Shown here: positions 1 to 9,566 of the stretch, in pieces
How positions within the stretch are numbered: position 1 is the stretch's first letter
Layout of the letters: each line of letters begins with the position of its first letter
Source of the DNA: Amycolatopsis eburnea
GTDB lineage: Bacteria; Actinomycetota; Actinomycetes; Mycobacteriales; Pseudonocardiaceae
Direction: 5' to 3'
Assembly (NCBI RefSeq): GCF_003937945.1
Contig: NZ_RSEC01000008.1
Span: 124,001 to 188,000, forward strand
Length of the DNA: 64,000 bases
Notes under the pieces: generated by a model
What the model was told of the DNA's origin: nothing
Database searches by the model: none
Seen by the model: only the letters and a program-made list of their open reading frames with translations
Program-made: the position numbers and the translations under genes

Positions 1-43
1 CCGGTTCAGCGAACAGCGCGGGGCACTCCCGGCAATCCGGGTC

Positions 44-910
44 ATGCGCAAGCTGAGCGGGATCTTCCTGGTGGGGTTGTGCGTGGGGGCGATCGGGGCG
101 GTGGTGGTCACGGCGCGTCACGACGTCCCCGCGGCGCCCGCGCCCCTCGCGGCCGCGGAACCGCTGACAACGATGTCCGAAACCCCGGTGAACACACCGA
201 CCCCCACGCCGAGCAAGAGCGCCGCGCCGACGCCGAAGAGCGCGCCCAAGGTGGCGGCCGGGGAGCTGGACCGGCTGATGCCGAGCGGGACCGCCAGCGC
301 CGTGGTGTTCGACCGGCAGAGCGGCGCGGCGACCGTCTCCGTGCGGGCGGACCGCGGGTACACGTCGGCGTCGCTGGTGAAGCTGCTGATCGCGCTCACC
401 GTGCTGGACCGGGGCGGGCCGGCGGCGTCGGTGCAGAAGATGTTGTCCCGCAGCGACGACGGGCTCGCGAGCGGGTTCTGGTCGGCGTACGGCGGGCCGG
501 CGATCGTCACGCGCTGGGCGGTGAAGCTCGGGCTCACCGGGACGAAGCCGCCCGCGGACCCGGGGCGCTGGGGTGACACGCGGATCACCGCGCGGGACGT
601 CGTGCGGATCTGGCAGTACGTGCTGGAGCACGCGCCGGGCGCGGTCACGGCCGCGCTGCGGGGCGCGACCGAGCGGGGGTCCGACGGGTTCCGGCAGTAC
701 TTCGGCATCCCGGACGCCGCCGGTGGCCGGCCGTGGGCGGTCAAGCAGGGGTGGTCGTGCTGCGGGCCGACGCGGATGCTGCACACCTCGGGCGTGGTCG
801 GCGACGGCGACCGCTACATCGTGGTGGTGCTGAGCGAGCACCCCGCGTCGGTCGACTACGCGACCGGTTCGAAGCGGGTGACGGCGATCGTCACCGCGCT
901 GCTCGGCTGA
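44..910 (+). CDS. Secreted class A beta-lactamase-fold serine hydrolase
   Basis: A 288-residue protein likely acting outside the membrane as a D,D-peptidase or beta-lactamase-like hydrolase. Residues 5-23 form an uncleaved or weakly cleaved signal/anchor helix, followed by a Pro/Thr/Ala-rich spacer to about residue 72. The catalytic fold then shows an S-x-x-K motif at Ser110-Lys113, an SDN-like triad Ser137-Asp138-Asp139, and a KTG-like triad Lys234-Gln235-Gly236. Both the second and third motifs are altered (SDD and KQG), so true beta-lactamase activity is uncertain and a cell-wall role is just as likely. No strong ribosome-binding site precedes the ATG. The gene ends 3 bases before the convergent esterase gene ends. 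Confidence 0.8.
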   Translation: MRKLSGIFLVGLCVGAIGAVVVTARHDVPAAPAPLAAAEPLTTMSETPVNTPTPTPSKSAAPTPKSAPKVAAGELDRLMPSGTASAVVFDRQSGAATVSVRADRGYTSASLVKLLIALTVLDRGGPAASVQKMLSRSDDGLASGFWSAYGGPAIVTRWAVKLGLTGTKPPADPGRWGDTRITARDVVRIWQYVLEHAPGAVTAALRGATERGSDGFRQYFGIPDAAGGRPWAVKQGWSCCGPTRMLHTSGVVGDGDRYIVVVLSEHPASVDYATGSKRVTAIVTALLG

Positions 911-913
911 CGC

Positions 914-2122
914 TCACTGGTCGGTGTCCGCCAGCGCTCCGTGCGCGCCGGACTTCGGCAGCGGCCACGGGAGGACGCCGCCCGTCGTCTCGGCTTGGCG
1001 GCCGGCCGGGGCCGGGCTCGTGGTGTGCGCGCCGATCCACGCCAGCACGTCGGGGATCTGGGACTTGAAGGTGTTCATGTTGTGGCCCGCGTCCCGGATG
1101 CGCCACGACGTGAACTGCACCGGTGGCCGGGCCGCCGCGCGGATCTGGTCGATCGCGTAGCTCTCGTAGCTCTCCTTCTCGCCGGAGATGGCGAGGATCT
1201 GGACCGGGGACGGGTGGAGGCGGACGTTGATCCGGACGTTGTTGGCGTCGTTGATGTCCTGGCGGCCGTGGAACAGGTCCTCGGTCTCGGCGTCGACCTG
1301 CGCCTTGTCGTAACCGCTGACGCTGACCGCCTGGCCGTACCATTGGGGGTGGCGGGTCACCAGGTTCATCGCGCAGTAGCCGCCGGACGACCAGCCGGCG
1401 ATCGTCCACGCCTGGCGGTTCGCGGAGACGCCCAGCTTCTGCAGGGTCCAGTCGCGCAGGTCGGCCGTCAGGTACGTGTCGTTCGCCGTTCCGTTGACCT
1501 CGTCGACGCATTCGGTGTCGTGGCCGACCTTCGGCACGCCCGTCGGGTCCGGGACGACCACCACCGTCGGCGGCAGGACCTTCTTCGCGATCGCGGCGTC
1601 GAGCTGCTCCGGCATGTGGTATCCGCTCGTGAAGACCTCGGGGCCGGACGGGTAGTTCGGGATCCACTCGATCGCCGGGAAGCGCAGTTCCTTGTACGCC
1701 GCGTCGAAGTACTGCGGCGGCAGGTACACCGTGACGTCGCGGGTCAGCTTGGTGCGCCGGCCGGTCACCTTCATGTGGACGACCGTGCCCTTGCCCTCCT
1801 TCGCGTGCGCCACCCCCGTGTCGCGCAGCTTCTCGAGGTCCTCGCCGTTCTGCGCCGCCTCCGCGTCGGTGCCCTGGCCGGCGTACACGCCGGTGCCGAG
1901 CAGGGACCCGACCGTCGGGAAGAAGCCGCCGATCATGTTGCCCGCCATGCCGGTGGTCAAGACCAGCAGGACGACCGCGAGCAGGATGGTGGCGCTGCGC
2001 CACAGGCGCTTGCGCTTCCAGCGGTCCCAGAACCACGGGACGGCGATGATCGCGAGCAGCGTCAGCACGACCACCACGATCATGTTGACCGGCGAATCGA
2101 GCCGGATGCCGCTCAAGTTCAT
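914..2122 (-). CDS. Membrane-anchored esterase of the antigen 85/esterase D type
   Basis: A 402-residue putative esterase with the alpha/beta-hydrolase fold. Two N-terminal hydrophobic segments (about residues 12-30 and 44-62) suggest that the catalytic domain is displayed outside the membrane. The nucleophile elbow is G-W-S-S-G-G with Ser245, and a late R-D-A-G-H-N stretch supplies the probable catalytic His. The start at 2122 is chosen because GGAAGGA lies about 9 bases upstream; an ATG-containing extension to 2158 lacks such a site. The family includes mycolyltransferases and S-formylglutathione hydrolases, and nothing here fixes the substrate. The fold and surface location are well supported; the exact reaction is not. 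Confidence 0.8.
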   Translation of the reverse strand: MNLSGIRLDSPVNMIVVVVLTLLAIIAVPWFWDRWKRKRLWRSATILLAVVLLVLTTGMAGNMIGGFFPTVGSLLGTGVYAGQGTDAEAAQNGEDLEKLRDTGVAHAKEGKGTVVHMKVTGRRTKLTRDVTVYLPPQYFDAAYKELRFPAIEWIPNYPSGPEVFTSGYHMPEQLDAAIAKKVLPPTVVVVPDPTGVPKVGHDTECVDEVNGTANDTYLTADLRDWTLQKLGVSANRQAWTIAGWSSGGYCAMNLVTRHPQWYGQAVSVSGYDKAQVDAETEDLFHGRQDINDANNVRINVRLHPSPVQILAISGEKESYESYAIDQIRAAARPPVQFTSWRIRDAGHNMNTFKSQIPDVLAWIGAHTTSPAPAGRQAETTGGVLPWPLPKSGAHGALADTDQ

Positions 2123-2207
2123 GGGGTTTGTCCTTCCGGGCGGGCAGTGAACGCGCACCCGGAACCCCCCGGACTCGCGTATATATCACGTTTGAGCCCA
2201 CGGACAA

Positions 2208-2243
2208 GTTGCGGCCCTGTGACTTCTGTCATAGGGCCGCAAC
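2208..2243 (-). terminator. Hairpin after the HSL-type hydrolase gene
   Basis: Two 16-base arms (2208-2223 and 2228-2243) pair with one G-T wobble around a TTCT loop. The stem core is GCGGCCCT. It lies just past the stop of the minus-strand hydrolase gene, so a transcription terminator is the simplest reading. There is no clear U tract. Confidence 0.65.
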
Positions 2244-2269
2244 GCACTCCGAACTCAGCGATTTCTCAG

Positions 2270-3232
2270 TTATTTCCCCAAAGCGCGGGTCAGCACGGTG
2301 ATGGCCTGGGTGATCGCGGCCTCGGCGGCGTGGGTCTCGCGCAGGGCGTTGACCATCACGAAGTCGTGGATGATCCCCTGGTACCGGACGGCCGTGACGG
2401 GCACGCCCGCCTGACGCAGCTTCGCCGCGTACGCCTCGCCTTCGTCACGCAGGACGTCGGCCTCGCCGGTGATCACGAGGGCCGGCGGCAGGCCGGCGAG
2501 CTCGTCGAGCGACGCGCGCAGCGGGGACGCGGTGATCTCCGCGCGCTGGGCGGGGTCGGTCGTGTACTGGTCCCAGAACCACTTCATGCCTTCGCGGCCG
2601 AGGAAGTAGCCCTCGGCGAACTTCAGGTACGACTCGGTGTCGAAGTTCGCATCGGTGACCGGGTAGAAGAGCACCTGCTGCTTGAAGGTGACGTCGCCGC
2701 GCTGCTTGGCCAGGATCGTCAGCGCCGCGGTCATGTTCCCGCCGACGGAGTCGCCCGCGATCGCGATGCGCGAAGTGTCCAGCCCCTGCGAAGCACCGTT
2801 CGCAGCAACCCACTTCGCGACGGCGTAGCTCTGCTCGATGGCGACCGGGTAGCGCGCCTCCGGCGAGCGGTCGTACTCCGGGAACACGACGGCCGCGCCG
2901 ACGCCGGCCGCGAGTTCGCGCACCAGCCGCTCGTGGGTGTGGAAGTCGCCGAACACCCAGCCGGCGCCGTGGATGTAGACGATCACCGGCAGCGGGCCCT
3001 CGACGCCCTCGGGACGGACGATCCGGGTCTCCACCTCGCCGGTCGGGCCGCCCGGGACCTGGATGACCTCGATCGACGCCGGGGCCATGGCGACCTCGCC
3101 GTCCTGGACGCCGTCGACGGCCTTGCGCCCTTCCGCGGGCGGCAGCTGGAACAGGTACGGCGGCTGGTCGGTGGCCTCGGCGAACGCCTGCGCGGCCGGT
3201 TCGAGGGCCAGGTTGTGCGGGTTGGCGGTCAT
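2270..3232 (-). CDS. Alpha/beta hydrolase of the hormone-sensitive lipase family
   Basis: A 320-residue soluble carboxylesterase-type enzyme. It carries the HSL-family oxyanion motif H-G-A-G-W at residues 88-92 and the nucleophile elbow G-D-S-V-G-G with Ser162. Asp259 (in G-E-A-D) and His289 (in I-I-H-D) complete the triad. Length is normal for the family. GAGGAGGA sits about 5 bases before the ATG. The gene is divergent from an OhrR-like regulator, with palindromic sites in the 152-base gap, so it is probably the regulator's target. An ester or lipid-peroxide-related substrate is possible but is only inferred from the type of regulator. Confidence 0.88.
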   Translation of the reverse strand: MTANPHNLALEPAAQAFAEATDQPPYLFQLPPAEGRKAVDGVQDGEVAMAPASIEVIQVPGGPTGEVETRIVRPEGVEGPLPVIVYIHGAGWVFGDFHTHERLVRELAAGVGAAVVFPEYDRSPEARYPVAIEQSYAVAKWVAANGASQGLDTSRIAIAGDSVGGNMTAALTILAKQRGDVTFKQQVLFYPVTDANFDTESYLKFAEGYFLGREGMKWFWDQYTTDPAQRAEITASPLRASLDELAGLPPALVITGEADVLRDEGEAYAAKLRQAGVPVTAVRYQGIIHDFVMVNALRETHAAEAAITQAITVLTRALGK

Positions 3233-3276
3233 GTCGTCCTCCTCGGGTTCGAAGCTGATGCGACCAAAGTAGCTCG

Positions 3277-3332
3277 CAACTCAGTTGTGCACAACTTAAT
3301 GACGTCCAATGAGATGCAGGGCACTTAAGTTG
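3277..3332. promoter_or_regulatory. Operator cluster between hydrolase and OhrR-like regulator
   Basis: A perfect 14-base palindrome AGTTGTGCACAACT occupies 3283-3296. Additional half-sites surround it: CAACTcAGTTG at 3277-3287, CAACTTAA at 3292-3299 and its inverse TTAAGTTG at 3325-3332. The repeated AGTTG unit in a divergent MarR/target gap is what a MarR operator looks like. The assignment to this regulator is inferred. Confidence 0.65.
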
Positions 3333-3384
3333 CCACGCAGTCCGAGGTCGGGAACCATGGAGTGGTACGAGAGAGGAGGCCGCC

Positions 3385-3834
3385 ATGGCATCGCTGCGGC
3401 TGGACGACCAGCTCTGCTTCGGGCTGTACTCGGCGTCTCGCGCGGTGACGTCGCTGTACCGGGTCGTCCTGGACGACCTCGACCTGACCTACCCCCAGTA
3501 CCTGGTGATGCTGGCGCTCTGGGAACGGGACCACCGCCTGGTCAAGGAACTCGGCGCCGAGCTGAACCTCGACTCGGGCACGCTCTCGCCGCTGCTCAAG
3601 CGGCTGCAGACGGCCGGGCTGGTGGTCCGGAACCGGCAGGCCGACGACGAGCGGTCGGTCCGCGTCAGCCTGAGCGAGGCCGGGAAAGCGTTGCGCGAGA
3701 AGGCGCAGGGCATCCCCGACGTGATCGGGACAGCGATGAGCCTGGACGACGCCGGGGTGGCCCGGCTGCGCGCCGAACTGGACCGCCTGACAGAGTCGGT
3801 GAACGCCTATCGGGAGGCTCTGGCACCGGCATGA
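3385..3834 (+). CDS. MarR-family regulator, OhrR subfamily
   Basis: A 149-residue winged-helix repressor. The N-terminus reads L-D-D-Q-L-C-F followed by Y-S-A-S-R, which matches the OhrR signature, and Cys11 corresponds to the peroxide-reactive cysteine of that subfamily. The stretch T-Y-P-Q-Y-L-V-M-L-A-L-W-E is also typical. OhrR proteins release DNA when organic hydroperoxides oxidise the cysteine, but their usual partner is the peroxidase Ohr, which is absent here; the divergent neighbour is an HSL-type hydrolase. GAGAGGAGG provides a strong ribosome-binding site. The stop overlaps the next gene's start (ATGA), so the methyltransferase is co-transcribed. Confidence 0.85.
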   Translation: MASLRLDDQLCFGLYSASRAVTSLYRVVLDDLDLTYPQYLVMLALWERDHRLVKELGAELNLDSGTLSPLLKRLQTAGLVVRNRQADDERSVRVSLSEAGKALREKAQGIPDVIGTAMSLDDAGVARLRAELDRLTESVNAYREALAPA

Positions 3835-4673
3835 TCAACCACGACGACGCACTGAAGGCCGTCGAAAGCAGCTTGGACCGCCCTTCGGCGGCCCGGATCT
3901 ACGACTACTTCATCGGCGGGCACACGCACTACGCGATCGACCGGAACTTCGCGGAGAAGGTCCGCGCCCGGCTGCCGCTGATGGGCGAGTACTGCCTGAC
4001 GAGCCGTCAGTTCCTGGGCCGCGCGGTCCGGCAGTGCGTCCGCGAGGGCATCCGCCAGTTCGTCGACATCGGCTCGGGCCTGCCGACCGCGGGCAACGTC
4101 CACGAGGTTGCAGATGACACCAGTGCGCAACTCGACACGCGCGTGCTCTACATCGACAACGAGCCGATCGCGCTCGCGCACTCGACGTTGCTGCTCGCCG
4201 ACACCGCCGACCCGGAGCGCCACCACGCCATCGCCGCGGACTTCCTACAGCCGGAAGACCTCTGGGACCGGGTGACCGCGTCCGACGTCATCGACGTGCG
4301 GGAGCCGATGGCGCTGGTGATCAACGCCGTCATGCACTTCGTCAAGGACGAGCAGAACCCGGACCGGCTGCTCGACTTCTACCGCGACCGGCTGCCGTCC
4401 GGGTCGCTGCTGGTGCTGTCGCAGATGACCAACGAGAACCCGGTCAACGACGACGAGCGCCAGGCGCTGATCGACCTGCTCGAGTACTACGAGACCACGA
4501 CGAACCCCGGGTTCCTGCGGCCGATGGCCGAGTTCGAACGCTTCTTCGGCGGCTGGCCGATGCTGGAGCCGGGCCTCGTCTACGCGCCGGCGTGGCACCC
4601 CGACGAGCAGACCGTGTTCGCCGGGTCGCCGTCCGAATCGCGGGTCATCGGCGGCGTCGCCCGCAAGCCTTAA
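3831..4673 (+). CDS. SAM-dependent methyltransferase, actinobacterial PF04672 type
   Basis: A 280-residue protein of the actinobacterial S-adenosylmethionine methyltransferase family (Methyltransf_19). The N-terminal P-S-A-A-R-I-Y-D-Y-F-I-G-G-x-x-x-Y-A-I-D-R segment is the family hallmark, and F-V-D-I-G-S-G-L-P-T is the SAM-binding glycine loop at roughly residues 78-87. Substrates of this family are mostly unknown. The ATG overlaps the regulator's stop codon (ATGA), so the start is secure although the frame stays open upstream. The gene converges on the patatin-like gene, and the two stop codons overlap. Confidence 0.87.
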   Translation: MINHDDALKAVESSLDRPSAARIYDYFIGGHTHYAIDRNFAEKVRARLPLMGEYCLTSRQFLGRAVRQCVREGIRQFVDIGSGLPTAGNVHEVADDTSAQLDTRVLYIDNEPIALAHSTLLLADTADPERHHAIAADFLQPEDLWDRVTASDVIDVREPMALVINAVMHFVKDEQNPDRLLDFYRDRLPSGSLLVLSQMTNENPVNDDERQALIDLLEYYETTTNPGFLRPMAEFERFFGGWPMLEPGLVYAPAWHPDEQTVFAGSPSESRVIGGVARKP

Positions 4674-5608
4674 GACGCTTCGCGCAGTCCTTCGAGGACG
4701 TCGAGGACCGCGCTCTTGCCCAGTTCGACGGCTTTGCGCAGCACCTCCGGGTCGCGCTCCAGCACGGCGACGTCCGGGGACCCGGCCGGCGGGCGGATGC
4801 TCAGGATCCGCGGGTCCGACGCCAGGGTCTCCTCGTCCTCGACGTCGCGGCGGTAGGTGTCGCGCCACGCGGGGATCGCGCCCGGGGCTTGGCGACGCAG
4901 GAAGCGCGGCACGACGACGTCGTAGGCGCGCGGGGGCGGGAGGGGTAGTTCGTCCGCGCGGCGGGTGCGCAGGACGAGGACGTCGGTCGCGTCCTGGGCC
5001 AGCGCCGTCCGGTACGGGATCGGTTCGGCGACGCCCGCGTCGACGAACCGGCGGCCCGCCATCGGGATCGGCGGTCCGGCCAGCACCGGCATGCACGACG
5101 ACGCCGCGAGCGCGACCTTGATCGCGTCGACGTCGTCGAGAAAGGGGTGGAGGTCGGTCGACTCCCCCGTGTCGGCGTCGGTGGCCAGGGGGTGGAAGGT
5201 CACCGGGTTGGCCAGGATCGCCGGGAAGTCCATCGGTTCCAGGACCGAGTAGACCTGGTGGACGAGGTATTCGAGGTCGATCACGGCGCGGCCGCGCAGG
5301 GTGTGCAGCGGGTTGATGATGCGGCGCATGACGACCGGGTTCCACCAGGTGCGGACGCCGGTCGCGGAACGCCCGCTGAGCAGCCAGGCGCCGTTGAGCG
5401 CGCCGGCCGACGAGCCGTAGACGGCGTCGAAGACCGGGACGGCGCCGAGTTCGTCGAGTGCCAGTGCCATGCCGCTGGAGTACGTGCCGCGGCTGCTGCC
5501 GCCTTCGATGGCGAGCGCGAGGCGCCTGCCGTCGGTGCGTTCGCCCGGGACGCTGCCCGTCGCCAGCCGTTCGGAGATCAGTTCGAGTACCGGGTGCACT
5601 CCTCCCAT
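4670..5608 (-). CDS. Patatin-like phospholipase
   Basis: A 312-residue (from the chosen ATG) serine lipase of the patatin family. The glycine-rich oxyanion motif E-G-G-S-S-R-G is at about residues 35-41, the nucleophile motif G-S-S-A-G has Ser67, and F-V-D-A-G supplies the catalytic Asp of the Ser-Asp dyad. Patatins hydrolyse acyl esters of membrane lipids. The protein has no signal peptide, so it acts inside the cell or at the membrane's inner face. No strong ribosome-binding site marks the start; the frame stays open up to 5719, but that extension would run into the PadR promoter region. Confidence 0.83.
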   Translation of the reverse strand: MGGVHPVLELISERLATGSVPGERTDGRRLALAIEGGSSRGTYSSGMALALDELGAVPVFDAVYGSSAGALNGAWLLSGRSATGVRTWWNPVVMRRIINPLHTLRGRAVIDLEYLVHQVYSVLEPMDFPAILANPVTFHPLATDADTGESTDLHPFLDDVDAIKVALAASSCMPVLAGPPIPMAGRRFVDAGVAEPIPYRTALAQDATDVLVLRTRRADELPLPPPRAYDVVVPRFLRRQAPGAIPAWRDTYRRDVEDEETLASDPRILSIRPPAGSPDVAVLERDPEVLRKAVELGKSAVLDVLEGLREAS

Positions 5609-5666
5609 CCTGGTCGTTTCGCGCGCGCAGTCGACCCGATTTATCCCACCCAGGGGGGTGAAGTGA

Positions 5667-8267
<2,601 letters not shown>

Positions 8268-8293
8268 CCCTTAATGCGTCCGGCACTGGCAGG

Positions 8294-9271
8294 ATGGGGC
8301 CCGTGCGAGACGTATGCGTGATCGGGCTCGGGCTGATCGGCGGTTCGCTGCTGCGTGCGGCCGCCGCCAGCGGCCGCACGGCGTTCGGCGCCGCGGTTTC
8401 CGAAGGGGACGCCGACGCGGCCAGCAGAGCGGGTTACGACGTCACGACCGACGTCGAAGCCGCGCTGCACCGGGCCGCCGCCGACGACGCGCTGGTCGTG
8501 CTCGCGGTGCCGCTCCCGGCCGTCGAAGACCTGCTGCGGCTGGTCAACCAGCACGCGTCGCACTGCCTGCTCACCGACGTGACGAGCGTGAAAGCGCCGG
8601 TCCTGGACGCGGTCCGGCGGCGCGTGCCGTACACGCGGTACGTCGGCGGCCACCCGATGGCGGGCACGTCGAACTCGGGCTGGCTGGCCGGGGACGCGAC
8701 GCTGTTCCAGGGCGCGGCCTGGGTCGTCGCCGTCGAAGAGGACACCGACCTCGAAGCCTGGGCCGAGGTGGCGGCGCTCGTGCTCGACATCGGCGCGCAC
8801 GTCGTGCCGCTGCCGGCGGAGTCGCACGACGAGGCCGTCGCCCGGATTTCGCACCTGCCGCACCTGTTCGCGGCCATCCTGGCCACGATCGGCGCCGAGG
8901 GCGGCCCGCTCGCGATGTCGCTGGCGGCCGGGTCCTACCGGGACGGGACGCGGGTGGCGAGCTCGAACCCGCACCTCGTGCGCGCGATGACCGAGGGCAA
9001 CCGGGACGCGCTGCTGCCGATCGTCGACGAAGCACTCGGGCGGCTCGGTGCCGCGCGCGGCTCGCTCGCGTCGACCGGCGGGCTGGCGGCCACGATCAAC
9101 GCGGGTTATGAAGGCGCGCAGGCACTCGCGGCCAACCTGGACGCCGAGCGCGCGGGCGTCCGGATCAGCCTGACGGCGCCGGACGCCCGGCAGGGCCTGA
9201 TCGCGCTCGGCGAGCGCGGGGGCCGGATCACCGGGCTGTCCGACGGGATCGCCACCGGCGAGGTCCAGTAG
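8294..9271 (+). CDS. tyrA: Prephenate dehydrogenase
   Basis: A 325-residue NAD-dependent enzyme of tyrosine biosynthesis, converting prephenate to 4-hydroxyphenylpyruvate. The Rossmann loop V-I-G-L-G-L-I-G-G-S opens the protein, T-D-V-T-S-V-K and G-G-H-P-M-A-G-T form the family's substrate-binding signatures, and I-S-H-L-P-H completes the core. There is no fused chorismate mutase or ACT domain of obvious kind. An in-frame GTG at 8303 is an alternative start. The TAG stop lies inside the left arm of a 57-base palindrome that probably terminates transcription. The aminotransferase at 48934 could act next in the same pathway, though it is 40 kb away. Confidence 0.9.
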   Translation: MGPVRDVCVIGLGLIGGSLLRAAAASGRTAFGAAVSEGDADAASRAGYDVTTDVEAALHRAAADDALVVLAVPLPAVEDLLRLVNQHASHCLLTDVTSVKAPVLDAVRRRVPYTRYVGGHPMAGTSNSGWLAGDATLFQGAAWVVAVEEDTDLEAWAEVAALVLDIGAHVVPLPAESHDEAVARISHLPHLFAAILATIGAEGGPLAMSLAAGSYRDGTRVASSNPHLVRAMTEGNRDALLPIVDEALGRLGAARGSLASTGGLAATINAGYEGAQALAANLDAERAGVRISLTAPDARQGLIALGERGGRITGLSDGIATGEVQ

Positions 9272-9326
9272 TTCGTGAAGGCCACCTTGAGGAACTTCAA
9301 GTTCCTCAAGGTGGCCTTCACGAACT
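9270..9326. repeat. 57-base perfect palindrome, GTGAAGGCC hairpin family
   Basis: Positions 9270-9297 and 9299-9326 are exact reverse complements around a single central C at 9298. The arms contain GTGAAGGCCACCTTGAGG. The element starts within the tyrA stop codon and ends 8 bases before the stop of the convergent antitoxin-like gene, so it could terminate both transcripts. Its core recurs at 29872-29923 and 38378-38429. Confidence 0.9.
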
Positions 9327-9333
9327 TGGGCGA

Positions 9334-9543
9334 CTACCGCGCGGGCGGGGTGTCCGGGGTGTCGTCGAACTTGTTGAGGAAGTCCTTGGCCTTCTCGACG
9401 CCGCCGTCGATCTGCGAGTCGTGGCCCGCGAACTTGGACTTCGCGAAGTCCGCCGCCTTGTCCAGGCCCTCCTCGATCTTGTCGTTGTGCTCACGCAGGG
9501 CCTCTTCGGCCTTGCCCTTCAACGCCTCGAAGTCGATTCCCAT
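9334..9543 (-). CDS. Small antitoxin-like protein, MT0933/Rv0909 family
   Basis: A 69-residue, highly charged, helical protein. The layout G-I-D-F-E-A-L-K-G-K-A-E-E-A-L-R, then H-N-D-K-I-E-E-G-L-D-K-A-A-D-F and F-A-G-H-D-S-Q-I-D resembles the MT0933-like antitoxin family (Rv0909 of M. tuberculosis), in which a helical segment K-I-x-x-x-x-D-K-A-x-x-F precedes a G-x-x-x-x-K-I/Q-D motif. In M. tuberculosis the partner toxin Rv0910 has an SRPBCC fold, and such a protein is encoded 2 kb away at 11603. The family is often annotated on sequence alone and toxin-antitoxin activity is not assured. Confidence 0.7.
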   Translation of the reverse strand: MGIDFEALKGKAEEALREHNDKIEEGLDKAADFAKSKFAGHDSQIDGGVEKAKDFLNKFDDTPDTPPAR

Positions 9544-9566
9544 GCCGCAATTGAACAACACGAACC

